Source: Siphonodentalium dalli
Taxonomy: Eukaryota > Mollusca > Scaphopoda > Gadilida > Siphonodentaliidae
Direction of reading: 5' to 3'
Assembly (NCBI GenBank): GCA_032622095.1
Contig: CP136068.1
Location: forward strand, 51,208,443 to 51,272,442
Length of the DNA stretch: 64,000 nucleotides
Shown here: positions 44,535-56,774 of the stretch, piece by piece
How positions within the stretch are numbered: the first letter of the stretch is position 1
Layout of the letters: each line of letters begins with the position of its first letter
Position numbers and translations under genes: made by a program
Notes under the pieces: generated by a model
Seen by the model: the letters and a program-made list of their open reading frames with translations, nothing else
Told to the model about the DNA's origin: nothing
Database searches by the model: none

Positions 44535-47500
44535 TGATTTGAACATATTTATTGTGTCCCACTATATACAATATATATTACACAGATTAAATATAACAAT
44601 AATGGTATGAGTGTGGGCACAGAGGATCGGAGCACAAGTTGCCGAACTTATCGGAGCTCCTCTCCCCTGGCATTCAATTACTAATAAATTCAAATATCGG
44701 AGATGGTTTTAATTCAGGTGTATTGTAGAAGTTAATGTTTAGGTGTGGCTGTTGGAGTGGCTGTGGTCTCGCAGAATTGGGGTAAGGGAAACTATAACGA
44801 GAAAATTCTGATAATTATGAGATTAAGAGATTAAGAGAAACGGTCTGTAGATGAGATAAATGATTGTACTGTCTCAAACATGCGCGCATTTAGCTTTCCG
44901 CTGTAGTGTTGTACACCAAACAGGAGATCTTTTTCGGAGACAATAGTCACGTTAAGTTCATCCATACGAGCCCATGTCCGATTTCGCGCTACTGCGTACA
45001 GAGGACAACTGAAGAAAAAATGGTTTGCGTCTTCACATGAATTTCCACAAGTACAATTTGAATGAGCTGAGATGTAGTTTTCATATTTATCAAAGTTTAG
45101 GTCGCTACAGTTATTTCTAAGTCTACAGTGCAAAATATTTGATCTCCTTTGACCTGTATTGAAATATGGTGGGGTTTCAAAGTCAGTTCTTTATTACAGA
45201 ATGTTCTATACATGTTACTTATGATTTCGTCTTTACTTGGTTCTGAAGAGGGGTCAACCACTTTTTTGTTATCGGTAGTAGTTTTACATGATAGATTCCA
45301 TTCAGCTATCATGGATGGGACGAAACTCGATTTGAAATGAGTCGTGTTCGTAAAGTAGTTTATGTATCGCAAGGGGTTTCTGATGGGGTATCGAAATGCT
45401 TCAGCGACGGTAGCTGGTAATAGATTGTTGAGGTAGGAAGGGACATGGTGAGTAATTATTTTGTTCCAGGTGTGCATTTTATGGAGGTTTCGTCTTTCGC
45501 TTAATGGGGGCCATCCAAGTTCAAATAAGACTTTTTCATCTGACACCGAACGCGTGAGACCACTTACTATTCTACCAGCGTCTGTGTATAGGCGGTCGAG
45601 TTTCCGGAGGAGGCAATCGGGTGCATTATCCCAAACAACATCTCCGTACTCCATTATAGGAAGTACGTAAGTTTTGAACATTATCTCGAGGGTTTGTCTA
45701 TTTACAAGAAATTTTATTCTCCTCAGTTGTGACAGTCTGGTTGACACTCGGCTACAAATTTCATTTATATGGGTGTCCCAATGAAGGTTCGATTGTATAG
45801 ATACTCCAAGATGTTTATGACAGTCAACTTGCTCTATTTCGTTATCACCAAGTTCGAGATCCAAAGAATCTGTCGAGGGAGTAAGTGAGAACACCATTGA
45901 TTTTGTTTTGTCTGCATTGAAAGTAACCAACCATTGTTTCGACCAACAAGAAACTCTATCCAGATCTTCAAAAAAAACGCATGTACAGTCATCAAGTGAA
46001 GGTTGGACACTGAAAAAGCAAGTATCATCTGCGTACATGCGAGTTAGGGAATGTATTGTCGTTGCTATGTCGTTTATATACGTCAAAAATAAAAAAGGTC
46101 CAAGTATTGAGCCCTGGGGGACTCCTGCTGGGATACTACGATAATCCGAGAAAGATTTACCAACTAGGACGCGTTGTGATCTGTTACAGAGACAGCTATT
46201 CAACCAACTGTGGACATTTCCGGCTACTCCGAATTGTTCCAGTTTGAATAACAACCCCCTGTGCCAGACTCTCTCAAATGCTTTGGAAATATCGCAAAAA
46301 AATTGCCGACGTATATGACTTCTCATCGAGGGCCTGGCACAGGGTGTGGTATATCTCGAGTAACTGGAAAGTTGTGCTATGTCCAGGAACAAACCCAGAT
46401 TGGTATTGATATAGTATATTATTATTTGAAAAGTGGACCATTAAGTATTTTAGTACAATTTTCTCTAAGATCTTGCTAAGGCACGGGAGTAAGGATATTG
46501 GGCGGTAGTTTTTACAGCTTGATTTGTCATTTTTCTTGTATATAGGGATAACATTTGCGAGCTTCCATTGTGTTGGGAATGCACAAAGTTCAAGCGATTT
46601 TTCAAATAACGCTTTAAGGGGGGTGGCGATAGCTGGGATTGTGTATTGGATCATTTTAACAGTAATTCCATCGTGGCCAGATGCTTTATTAGGTTTCAGG
46701 GTCCCAATAGCAGAAATAATATCATCGATAGTGATTTCAATGTCTGTTACTGTGTTACTACATTTCTGGGTGAATGTCGGTAAACTGCACGACCAATCGT
46801 CGAGTTCTGAATTTGAGATGAACGCACCGTTGAGCATTGTCGCTTTGGTGTGATCATCAAATACTAAGTTTCCTTTGTCATTAGTTAGAGGGGGGATAGC
46901 GCCCTTATGCTTAGTTTGCATAATATCCTTCATACAGTGCCAGAAATATTTTGAGGAAGGGTGTTCACGGACATTTTTTTGTAGTGTTTGTTCATAACGG
47001 GCTCTGGCATATTTTTTCATATTATTGACAGTATTTCGAGCTTTTTTGAATTTGGACAAGTCAGTTTCTTTTTTTGATTTCAAAGCAATTTTACGCAGTC
47101 TATCTCTTTTCCGAATCATCGTTCTCAATTCTGAAGTGAACCAATGTTTGTCTTTAGGTCTTATTAAAACTTTTGATTGTGGAACAGTTTGGTCCATAAT
47201 TTCGAGAAATTTGGTGGTAAAAATATCAGTCGCCAAGTCTATGTCAGGTGCTGTTTCGATAGCGTGCAACCACTCTGGATCATTAATGAGCTTTATAGCT
47301 TCATCGAATTTGCCTCTGTCATAATTCCTAACTAGTCGGGGGAAGGGGACATTAGAGTCCGAGTCATATTTTAAGTACCCAATGACCGCGCAGTGGTCTG
47401 ATATGGATCTTCCAAAGTCAATCACTTCGGATTGACATGTAACATTGTCATTCACGATGATGGGATCTAGTAGAGTGGAAGTTGTCGAGGTCACTCTGGT

Positions 47501-47888
47501 TGGTGATTCAATGACGTTTCGCAGACTATAAAATGATATGGTTTCTCTGATTTTTTATAAGGGGTCTAGTGCGTTCGAATTGAAGTCGCCAGTTAGTATC
47601 ATGGGGATGTTAAAGTCAAATGCATTTGATATGGACTGATCCATCAACTCCCAGTACTTATCATTACAAAATTGATCAGAACGGTATGAGACACACAATA
47701 GATAGCGGGAGGCCCTGGATGTCAGCTTGAACCACAATATTGAATAATCGAATTCAAGGGAGGGTATACGTTCATAGACTAGATGGTCAGCAAAATAAAC
47801 TGCGATACCTCCTCCATGGCTCGAACCGTCATATCTCTCAGGATCAGAGAATCCTCGAAGTTGTATATTATGGCTGGGAAATGCTGCA
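44535..47888 (-). mobile_element. CR1/Jockey-type LINE inserted in the plus-strand LINE
   Basis: 3354 bp between the two 11-bp duplicates. On the minus strand it runs endonuclease (5' truncated), RT, C-terminal Cys/His motif and a 3' UTR of about 300 bp with AATAAA, ending CAAATCA. The 5' truncation and 11-bp duplication fit target-primed reverse transcription. Confidence 0.88.
44831..47888 (-). pseudogene. LINE ORF2: endonuclease and reverse transcriptase
   Basis: The endonuclease is seen from GSSHGGGIAVYF through LTGDFNSN to SISDHCAV. The RT follows, with NKASGHDGITVKMI, NYRPISLLP, FCDISKAFERVWHRG, SIPAGVPQGSILGP and the active site YADDTC, then the thumb region HLGVSIQSNLHW. The C-terminus has CTCGNSCEDANHFFFSCPLY, a Cys/His knuckle. 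Breaks are few: an in-frame TAA at 47555-47557, a one-base slip in the A7 run at 46296-46302 and another near 45110-45130. All catalytic residues are still visible, so decay is recent. No other function is implied. Confidence 0.88.
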
Positions 47889-47899
47889 TCACGAGCATC
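47889..47899. repeat. Target-site duplication, right copy
   Basis: TCACGAGCATC, identical to 44524-44534. Confidence 0.9.
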
Positions 47900-48250
47900 A
47901 TATGTAAACTAATGGAAAAAATAATAAGGGATAACATCGTGGAATACTTAGAAGATAACGAACTGTTTACAGACAACCAACACGGCTTTCGGGTTAAAAG
48001 GTCCTGCGTTTCACAACTATTGGAAGTACAAGACGACCTGACATCATACATTGACGAAGGTAAAAGCATCGATATTATTTAAGCTTCCGTAAGTCATTTG
48101 ATACAGTATACCACGCAGAATAATCATGGCAAAACTACATGTAAACAAGATCCAAGGAAATGTACATCGATTGATAAACAACTTCCTAACAGGACGGAAA
48201 CAGTCGGTCAGGGTGGTCACAAACATCACTCGTGGAACATATAGTCTTGG
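47900..48250 (+). pseudogene. Plus-strand LINE RT, continued
   Basis: Resumes the RT with KLMEKIIRDNIVEYL and DNQHGFRVKRSCVSQL, then a decayed F-x-D active-site-A region (FRKSFDTVYH) and HRLINNFLTGRKQSV. It is frameshifted near 48080 and ends before the YADD motif. Confidence 0.8.
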
Positions 48251-48648
48251 CTGTTGACTGAAACCGCAGTCGTTTACAAGGTTAGGTAGGGTTTCTGCAC
48301 TTCCCTGAACAGATGTGTTATCGTTTTGTAATCGGTTGGTAATCCTCACGCAATTCGTATTTTGATCTGGCACAATCTCACTGTCTTTTCTTTCAATCGT
48401 TTCGGGTGTTACACCATACTGCCGAACTACCGATTTGTGGGGTCCGGATTTTTATGGCTAATTTGTATTGCAAATTTTTTCTCCTGTCTGGCTTCTTATA
48501 GATTGCTTGACAAAATATGTTGCCAATTTGATGGCACGTCGTGCACTCATACGTCTGCATGTCACCCCGGATCCATCTTTACAATATATAGAGTAAATAA
48601 TGACTAAAGGATTGCTGTGTTCAGGGTTTGTATACATGTATATGTAGC
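48251..48648. other. No gene recognised
   Basis: Sequence after the LINE truncation. Short ORFs on both strands have no supporting motif. Confidence 0.45.
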
Positions 48649-49896
48649 CAGGGATGTGGCTAGAGGGGGGGTGTGGGGGGGGGGGTGTCTCACCCCCCAG
48701 CAGAGAGCTATATTTTCAATAGTTGGAAATTTCATACCCTGCCACAACGAAATTTCACACCAACAATAGGTTGAAAATGTTCTTGTAGTTTGATTATAAA
48801 ACAATTTATTGGGGGGAATTTATTGTTTTTCGACCAATATTTGCATATGTTCCTATTTTTGGTCAAAAATTTTGACAGAAATGGTCATCAGTTGGAAATT
48901 TTCCAACCTTAAGGGGGGTGACAGGTTGGAAATTTCCAACACTTGGAAAGCTTGTGTCCTGGTCCCTCCCCCCGTGGCCAGTCAAAAACTTCTTGTTAAT
49001 TTAAGAAAACAATATTTGTCATACAATTGGTCAACATTGTCATTGGAATTGTCATCAGTTGGAAATTTTCCAACCTAAGTGTGGGTGTAGGGTTTGAAAT
49101 TTCCAACAGTAGGAAGGCTTGAGGCTAGTCTAGATGTTAGGATTTAGCGATTTTCTTGTTCAGATTTCCAAAATTTTCGCACACCGGGCCGAACCATGGT
49201 CGGCCCGGTGTGTCATTGCCCCATCCACATGGCCAATACAAAACTGCTAATTAGTTTAGCAAAACAATATTTTACTACATTTGGTCAAACTTGTAGACAT
49301 AAATGGTCATCAGTTGAAGAATTTTCCAACCTGAGGGGGAGCATGAGGTTTGAAATTTCCAACACTAGGAAAGCTTCAGTTGAGGCCAGTCTAGATGCTA
49401 GGATTTGCGATTTTCTTGTATAGTTTACAAAATTTTCTCACACCGGGCCGAACAACCATGGTCGGCCCGGTGTTTCCTGGTCTGTTGTCGGTAGCTGTGT
49501 GCATTTGTCTGGAATTAGATCACTAGTTGTTTTTTTGGGGTAAAATTTTCAGGTTAAAATATCTTAATGTTCTCATACTGGGAAAATAGAAGCATGGCTT
49601 ATGAATATATAGGAAATTAGGCCTGAGCATGATGTACAAGGAGGGGGGGGGGGGGTGAAAATGGAATTATGCAAAAAGTTGTGTTGGTGCGATTTTCTGA
49701 CTCAAGGGGGGGGGGGTGCAAATGGAATTATGCAAAAAGTTGTGTTGGTGTTATTCCGACTCAAGGGGGGGGGGGTGCAAATAGAATTATGCAAAAAGTT
49801 GTGTTGGTGTGATTCCGACTCAAGGGGGGGGGGGTGCAGTTGGAAATTCCCAAGGTGGACACCCGCTCCAGCGGAGACCCTCTAGCCACATCCCTG
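48649..49896 (+). mobile_element. MITE family A, full-length copy
   Basis: Terminal inverted repeats CAGGGATGTGGCTAGAGGG at both ends. The interior has regularly spaced GGAAATTTCC palindromes, two diverged internal duplicates each with a CACCGGGCCGAAC...GTCGGCCCGGTG hairpin, and three tandem ~70-bp units near the right end (GAATTATGCAAAAAGTTGTG) with G runs. No ORF. Confidence 0.75.
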
Positions 49897-49904
49897 AGGC
49901 AGAT

Positions 49905-50688
49905 GCACACGGCTACGGGCAAGCGAGCGACCAGGACACACCGGGCCGAACAACCATTGTGTGAGAAATGTTTTTAAAACTAAACAAGAAAATCCTAGCA
50001 TCGAGATTGGCCTCAACTGAAGCTTTCCTAGTGTTGGAAATTTTATACCTCATGCCCCCCCCCCCCCCCCACCCGATGACCATTACAGTCCAGAAATTTG
50101 ACCAAATGTCGTAAAACATTGTTTTCTTAAACTAATTAGCAGTTTTTTATTGACCACGGGGAGGGACAAAAATTTTGAAATCGGTACAAGAAAATCGCAA
50201 AATCCTAGCATCTAGACTAGCATCAAGCCTTCCTAGAGTTGGAAATTTCAAACCAACATAGGTTGGAAAATTTCCAACTGATGACAATTCCAATGACAAT
50301 GTTGACCAACTGTTTGACAATATATTGTTTTCTTAAATTAACTAGCAATTTTTTACCGGCCACGTGGGAGTGACCAGGACACAAGCTTTCCAATTGTTGG
50401 AAATTTCCAACCTGTCACCCCCTCTCCTGAGGTTGGAAGATTTCCAACTGATAGCCATTTCAATCTAAAATTTTGACAAAAAATAGGAAAATATGCAAAT
50501 GCTGGTCCAAAAAAATTCATGAATTGTTTGAAAATCAAACTACAAGAACATTTTCAACCTATTCAACCCCGTGAAATTTCCAACTAATGTTGTGTCAGGT
50601 ATGAAATTTCCAACTGCTAAAATTTTGACAAAAGTTGGGGGCGAGACACCCCCCCCCCCCTCCCACCCCCTGTCGCTACGTTTCTGGT
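49905..50688 (-). mobile_element. MITE family A, adjacent inverted copy
   Basis: Opposite orientation to 48649-49896. It ends in CCCTGTCGCTACGTTTCTGG and includes a C run at about 50056-50070. The inner terminus is missing, so the two copies form an imperfect 2-kb inverted repeat. Confidence 0.7.
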
Positions 50689-51398
50689 TGTATAAGAGAA
50701 TCGAGAAACCGACAGTTTAATGTATTTGCGCAAACTGGCAGCGCGTCAACATAATAACGTGCCAATCGCCAAAGCGTTCATCACTTTTTTTGTCAATGGG
50801 TGTGCGGTGATTAATTGGTATATCAATGCAATGGCCATACTGTGCATGTTTGGAAATAAACATTTCAACCAATTGGAATGTTCACACGCACGTATGCGCC
50901 ATTTGTTAACACATATTATACGTGGCGTATATGGTGTTTAAATATTTGAAATTAAACTTTAGTTTGGCACGTCCGATTTTAAAAATGTTTTCACATCCTT
51001 TCTCACCAAGTGAACAGTATACATATATACACATAAAATATCATATATAATCAACTACATAGTAAATTGTTAACTATATATACAGATTTTCCACAATCAA
51101 TACATTAAAGCTGCAATATTATTTATTCATATGATCATATATATGCCTATAATAATATTATCTTGAGGGCGATACCATTTCTGACTATGGTTTTCTTGTA
51201 TCACTGTCTGACGTTTATTGGTTGAATGAGGTCATGACGTTGAACGTCGCCTGAAATTTGTGTGGTCCATAGAATACCGGAACAAGAATGACGTCATAGC
51301 ACAGCAGATTACGTCTAGCAACGAGTTTCATTAACAGGATATTTCTTTATTGGAAGTCTTATATTTCTGTGAATTTCAAACTCAATTTCTATCAAATC
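50689..51398. other. Upstream region of the CBM20 gene
   Basis: AT-rich. A TGACGTCA palindrome (CRE-type) lies at 51289-51296, about 100 bases before the start codon. No clear TATA box is tied to a start site. Confidence 0.4.
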
Positions 51399-51756
51399 AT
51401 GGGATTTGTGAAGGTGATATTTGAGACACATTATTGGGCGCCGCATTCGGCGAGGATTGGAATACTCGGATCGATTCCCGAGCTGGGACTCTGGCAGCCT
51501 CAGAGGGCCCTGGTTGCTGAGAAATGCGACGATGGCGAGTGGGCGGCGAGTGGAAGTCTACCAGCACAGGCAGCAGGAAGAGTGATCAAATACAAGATGG
51601 TGGTCCTCTCGCTGGATGGCCGCATGGTCATCCGGTGGGAGGAAAGACCCAATAGAACCATCGAGCTGCGTCCCTGCTCGGGAAACCTTGCTATACATAT
51701 CCGTTCATTGTGGAATATGGATGAGATATCATTCACTTTGATGCCGTCATTTGAGG
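51399..51756 (+). CDS. CBM20 gene exon 1
   Basis: Encodes the whole CBM20 domain and ends in phase 1 at G|GTAAGT. It is GC-richer than its surroundings, as expected for real coding DNA here. Confidence 0.82.
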
Positions 51757-54700
51757 GTAAGTTTAATTATTTTATTAATATTAAACAAAATTAAGACAAT
51801 GCCTCTTTATTAATAATTATTAATTAAAGCTGACAAGCAGTGTAATTATTGATAACAAAATATCAGGATGTTCATAGTTAATAGTATGCTATAAACGGTC
51901 AAATTTTCCTAATTGTAATTCTAATTTAATATTCCAATTCTTTACTGATTTAATTTTAATTTCAAATTCAATTCAATAATAAATTTTATCTTGCAGTTTT
52001 ATTCTTATACTTTATAGGCCCAGAGTTTACTTTTTTGTATAAAATTCAACATTTTATTACTTAAAATTAACACAAAACAAACAAGAAGTAGAAATTACAA
52101 ACGGAAAACCAAAATTGAAATAAAAAAGATGTAAGAATTACAAAGTTAAATTCCATGCATGCAGGGTTTACCTCCCTTGATGACTCGGTAAGACAGTTGC
52201 TACCTGCGACATTTTAGTATTTTTACCCACAAATTTTCAGAATTCCGCGATTTTAATATATTTACTAAGCGAACTGAGCAACATGTTGGCCTTATTAAGC
52301 ACAAAAAATATCGAAGAACATTTGTGTAATTTCGTACCTTGACTTCCGGAAGTCCCTCTGGAACCAATTATTAAATAACAATATATTGCAAAACTGTGTG
52401 ATTTGGTTCTCCGATTATTTTATTAACATGGACGACAACATTCATTGCAAGTAAAACACAAGAGTCTAATTTTCTGCCATTTCGCTATTAAAGAGTCTGC
52501 GAAAATTGTCAACAAATTTACCGCTCTAATTCTCCTTTATGTCAGTAAGTTTTTAGTGCGGTTGTTTTTAAAGCACATAGGAAATTTGAATTTGGCCGAT
52601 CGCGGTTTCGCCATTTTGTCTGGAAAACCCGCGCTAAATATAGAAAACCACACTAGCCGGTGACAGAGTCATTAACGCCACCGGTGTATACTGTGCTTGA
52701 AAATATAATATCCACTGGTGTTATGCGGGATTAGGTCGATGTAAAAGCTGCGAATGGGTCGCTTTAAAAGCTGTAGTGTTACCCCGAATGCGGTATCCTC
52801 AATAAAATAGTCCGACACAGATTTATAGCACATATGTGCTGATATTGATAATTACCACACCCTTTGGAAAGCATGCGATCGTGTGGTAATCAAGGATGGA
52901 TTTCGACGTAATTTGATACTTTTGTCCGGGGAGTGTTTTGGACGGGTCAAATCGTGACACCGACCTGACCTTGATCTTTAAAACAATCAATTCAAGGTCA
53001 AATTGGGTAAAACGGACGGATTTCGACGAAATTTGATACCTAGGGTTGATTTTGTCCGGGGAGTGTTTTGGACGGGTCAAATCGTGACTCCGACCTGACC
53101 TTCAATATGGTCAATTGATCCAAGGTTAAATTGGGTAAAACGGATGGATTTCGACGAAATTTTATACCTAAGGATACTTTTGTCCGGGAGTGTTTTGGAC
53201 GGGTCAAATCGTGACCCCGACCTTGACCTTCAACATGGTCAATTCAAGGTCAAATCGGGTAAAACGGACGGATTTCAACAAAATTTGATACCGAGGGATT
53301 ATTTTCTCCGGGGAGTGTTTTGGACGGGTCAAATCATGACCCGACCTGACCTTGACTTTAAAAACAGCCCGGACGAATTCGGACCCACCAGCCAGTGTAA
53401 TAAAAAGCGAGACAGATTGCAAAATGTAATGTATAACACGAGAAACGGGAAAACGTGGTATATGGAAGTATCCAAATTTCCCACATGGAATTTGAACGCT
53501 AGTTTATATTATTATTATATATTATAATTTATATTTATGGCTAATAATATGATCTTGGTGGCGTTACCAGCCTATACCAGGGCATATATTTCATCTGATT
53601 TTGCGAGAATCCAAACATATTTTTTCGCGAGAATCCAGGGTAATTTTCGAGAATCTAGATTTGGATTCTCGCCGAAATATAAGCCCTGGTTACCATTTCT
53701 GAGTATGGTTTTCTTGTTTATGCTGTGGGGGAGAAAACGAAGTAACGTTGACGAAATGAGTTCTACATATATACGGCGCATTTAGTGGGAAATGTATGTG
53801 ACTAAATTGGCATCAGTTGGACAATCCCAGCCGAAGTGTTGTGCCCAGTTAACGATTAGAAATTTCCAACTGGTGGATAGTTGGAAATTTATTCTAGTTG
53901 CAGAAATTCCAAGTATTACACCCCAAGTTCACAACAGAGATATTCCAGACGCGTCCCTGTAAATACACGTTGTCGACCAGTTGGTCAGTCGGGAATCTCA
54001 TGCCTGGTGCAACATTGTTTGGAAATTTCACACCACAGATTGAAATTGTTCTGACAGTATTTTTCCAAGCAGTAAATAGTTTAAATTTTGTAGTCTTAGT
54101 ATAAAAGTCGAATATGATTTTAGCTAATTTATTTTACTCAAATTTACTTTAGTTGGAAACTATCCAATAATCGTGGGTGCTAGGTTGGAAATAACCAACA
54201 GATGACGGCGGATTGAACAGGTTGAGGTATCATTTAGACAATTCTAGCCAGAACTGCCACAAGTCAGTCTAAGTTATAAAAAAAAAAGTTAATACATAAA
54301 TTTTAATAAATGTATGATTAGAAATACAAATGCATGGCAATTCTGCAGTAGACATCATTCTACGAAACTACTGTTACAGTATAAGGACTTGTGTCTGCAC
54401 AGCAGAAAGTTTAAATATATGTACCGGTACATGATGAAAGAAAACAAATTATTTCTGTATTTCAGGAATAGAAAGAGAAGGACCCAACGGTGACGATAGA
54501 GGTGTTCTAGAGGTAAGTTTTATTCTTCATTAAAGGGAGATTGTACCGAAATCCAGCCATTGCATCACTGTGTATAGGAACTGTTACATCGCAAGTCGTT
54601 CCATCGCCGGTATTGTGATGGTTCTTGTCTGATATGTTACGGTTCCTGATGATTGAAAATGATCATTTTTGTGACAAAATCACGCACAATTATAGATATC

Positions 54701-56615
54701 TTGAATATATTATACTTTCCTGAATGAACAGAGGCTGTAGAAGTGCCGTGTTATCTAAACATGAACTCTAGACCACAATTAACTTGGTATTAGTCTATTA
54801 GAGAGTTAACGCGTATACATATCATTGAACATGTTTAATATCACTGAAAATCAAGCCACGTGGACGCAATTTCTTTGTTTTTCGTGGCGTATAAAATATG
54901 AAACGCATTCTGAAGACATACACTGACTACAAAGTATACCCGTGTTATTCTTCTGTAAAATAGCTGAGAAAGTATCCCGATAGGGGTTGATAATTGGGAG
55001 CTGTGGTCTCGTAATCGACACGGGTGCGTGTTACGGTTCTATTTCAAACCAATCACGACTGTGGCGGTTCTGTACATGAGATTTATTCGAACGATTTCTG
55101 CACTTTGGTCCGACAATCGTCTTGTGTATCTGACACTTTTAAACCTTATAATGACTGTAGCTTATGTAATTTGCATAATAGGACAGGTATATTAAGAAAT
55201 AACACAATAAATACATAATACTGGAGATTAAGTTACATTAATAGGCAGAAATAAAATATTGAAAGTCCCGATGAGTATAGTATCATAATCATGCCCGCCT
55301 ATATATAAATAACCAATGGTAATATAAATCTACTCCCAGGAGAATATGATACCGGTATGTTATATTCATTTACTTAATCTGGGCATTATTGAAAGATCCA
55401 GGTGTGACAATATTTCAATGCCAGCGCCATCATATTTCCTCCTCTGAAGTCCGCTTGTGGGACATTTACACAAGTTTGTCGCCCAGACATGAATATACGA
55501 TAACTTACGAAATCACGTTCAACTGAATCATTGATATGGGGTGGTGGGGGACTTGGAGAGGGGGTGCTTAATTTGTGTCTATCCCCAACTTTGGTCAAAA
55601 TGTTCAACAGTTACAACTATCTTATCTTACAATATATTGGTTTGAAATTTAACACCAACAATATGTTGATTTGTTCTCTTATATATGGCTGTTGATCAAT
55701 AAATAACTTAGTGGTATGAGATTATGATAGTACAATATATATATAGATACAAGAGAAATGATAGGATTTCCACCGGTTTACCATCGCTCGGTAAACTAAC
55801 ATATTTAGCCCATTTATCCGAGAAATGGCATCGTGTCGACATAGATGCGGAAGGGCGAAGGATATTTGTTCAATTAATACAACAAACGCCCCTCAATTTC
55901 ATTTCTATCGATAGCATTCAATTAATATCTTGAACACCGCATATCGTCCACAGAGGGCGTCAAACATCCAGATTGATATTACTCATCCAATATGTCGGAT
56001 CATTAACATTATTTATACCACCCCTGATTCTTATTAAATAACAAATCCATAGAACACATTACAATCTCATATTAAACTCTTAACTATTAATGCATCCATA
56101 ACGGCAGATAAAATGAACACATCGTCATTATATCAATTTTGTTTTTATAACGACGAGGTTAGTGGGTAATAAAAATAGTTCTTATTAATTATTTTGCACT
56201 CTAATTCGTGATATCGTCTATACATAATTTTAAAGACGATCGATATGTACAATTCCATTTTGTAACAATGTGCATTTAATTCACGCTTTCTGTATGCACG
56301 TCATCTCTGCTGCAGATTACACAGACAGATTCAACCGAGCCAGCATGTGTGAAATTTCTGGAGGAAGCTTCTCCCCGGCCGAACATCGCACGTGATATCG
56401 AGCTCACACGACATAGTTCACCAGCTTTGACCATAGCAGCTAAAGATGACGAATTCCATCGCAAAATTGATGACATTTATTTCTCAAAGATGGACAAGTG
56501 CCACAGTGAACCAACTCACTGTGGTAAAGAGAAGAAGAAGGGGAATGTAATTAGAAGATTGTTTCGATATCTATCAAAAAAATTCAGCTCCAAGCGCGTC
56601 AAAAATACACAATGA
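51399..56615 (+). CDS. CBM20 (starch/glycogen-binding) domain protein, 3 exons
   Basis: Join 51399-51756, 54466-54512, 56316-56615; 234 residues, ATG to TGA. Borders are GTAAGT, TTTCAG, GTAAGT and CTGCAG, with phases 1 and 0 agreeing. Residues ~3-95 are a CBM20 domain: VKVIFETHY, then GILGSIPELGLW (Trp32), W48, IKYKMV and the diagnostic RWEERPNR (Trp80). Trp32 and Trp80 match the two sugar-stacking Trp of this family. Residues 120-234 are unrecognised: polar, then strongly basic (KEKKKGNVIRRLFRYLSKKF). Laforin, GPCPD1, STBD1 and RNF213 carry CBM20 too, but no phosphatase, phosphodiesterase, membrane anchor or RING region is seen. A glycogen-associated adaptor is the likely role (inference). 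The earlier GTG at 51369 is not used as the start. Confidence 0.78.
52895..53394 (+). mobile_element. Helitron-like fragment, opposite orientation
   Basis: Four units of GGATTTCGACGAAATTTGATAC ... TTTTGGACGGGTCAAATCGTG precede CCCGGACGAATTCGG and end CCAG|T. The hairpin and a mutated CTAG are recognisable from the arrays at 26-31 kb. Confidence 0.55.
53577..53689. repeat. Fold-back, 113 bp
   Basis: CCAGGGCATATATTTC pairs with GAAATATAAGCCCTGG, and GCGAGAATCCAAA with TTTGGATTCTCGC. Confidence 0.7.
53800..54240. mobile_element. MITE family A, diverged fragment
   Basis: Repeated TTTCCAACTGGTGG and GTTGGAAAT motifs and TCACACCACAGATTGAAATTG resemble the family interior. No termini. Confidence 0.4.
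54466..54512 (+). CDS. CBM20 gene exon 2 (47-bp microexon)
   Basis: Acceptor CTGTATTTCAG and donor GTAAGT. Its first two bases complete the split Gly codon, and it encodes IEREGPNGDDRGVLE in phase with exon 3. Confidence 0.72.
54513..56315 (+). other. CBM20 gene intron 2
   Basis: Mostly AT-rich. A small MITE family A fragment lies at about 55540-55700. The plus-strand ORF at 55760-55933 looks protein-like (see findings) but is not placed in the gene. Confidence 0.5.
56316..56615 (+). CDS. CBM20 gene terminal exon
   Basis: Acceptor CTGCTGCAG before 56316; 99 codons and TGA, phase 0. It encodes a polar segment with EEASPRPN and HSSPALTIAAKDDEFHRKIDDIYF, then a polybasic amphipathic end. No domain is recognised. 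Confidence 0.72.
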   Translation: MTQTDSTEPACVKFLEEASPRPNIARDIELTRHSSPALTIAAKDDEFHRKIDDIYFSKMDKCHSEPTHCGKEKKKGNVIRRLFRYLSKKFSSKRVKNTQ

Positions 56616-56774
56616 AGACAGAATTAATCCAACCTCTATATTGTGCCAATTTTCGTGTTGGTGGCTATCGGTTGGGTCACGAATGTGACCCGATTATTCT
56701 AAGTTCGCTTGAAGTAACCCATAACGCTGCCCGCATTATGTTACAACGTGCCAATAGTGTGTATGTCATTTGCA

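Larger units (their letters stand above)
42184..48250 (+). mobile_element. CR1/Rex-like LINE, interrupted by a second LINE
   Basis: Plus-strand pieces run in order: coiled-coil ORF1, apurinic-type endonuclease, start of RT, then after a 3.35-kb gap the next RT blocks. Removing 44535-47888 plus one copy of the 11-bp duplicate restores continuity in the RT palm. The 3' part of RT is absent beyond about 48250, so the element is also truncated there. Confidence 0.8.
51757..54465 (+). other. CBM20 gene intron 1
   Basis: Holds a Helitron-like fragment (52895-53394), a fold-back (53577-53689) and a MITE family A fragment (about 53800-54240). 51800-52850 is AT-rich without features. Confidence 0.55.

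Noticed and set aside
48700-50600. GGAAATTTCC motifs as kappa-B regulatory sites
   Set aside because: They are internal repeats of a MITE family with no nearby transcription unit that they would serve.
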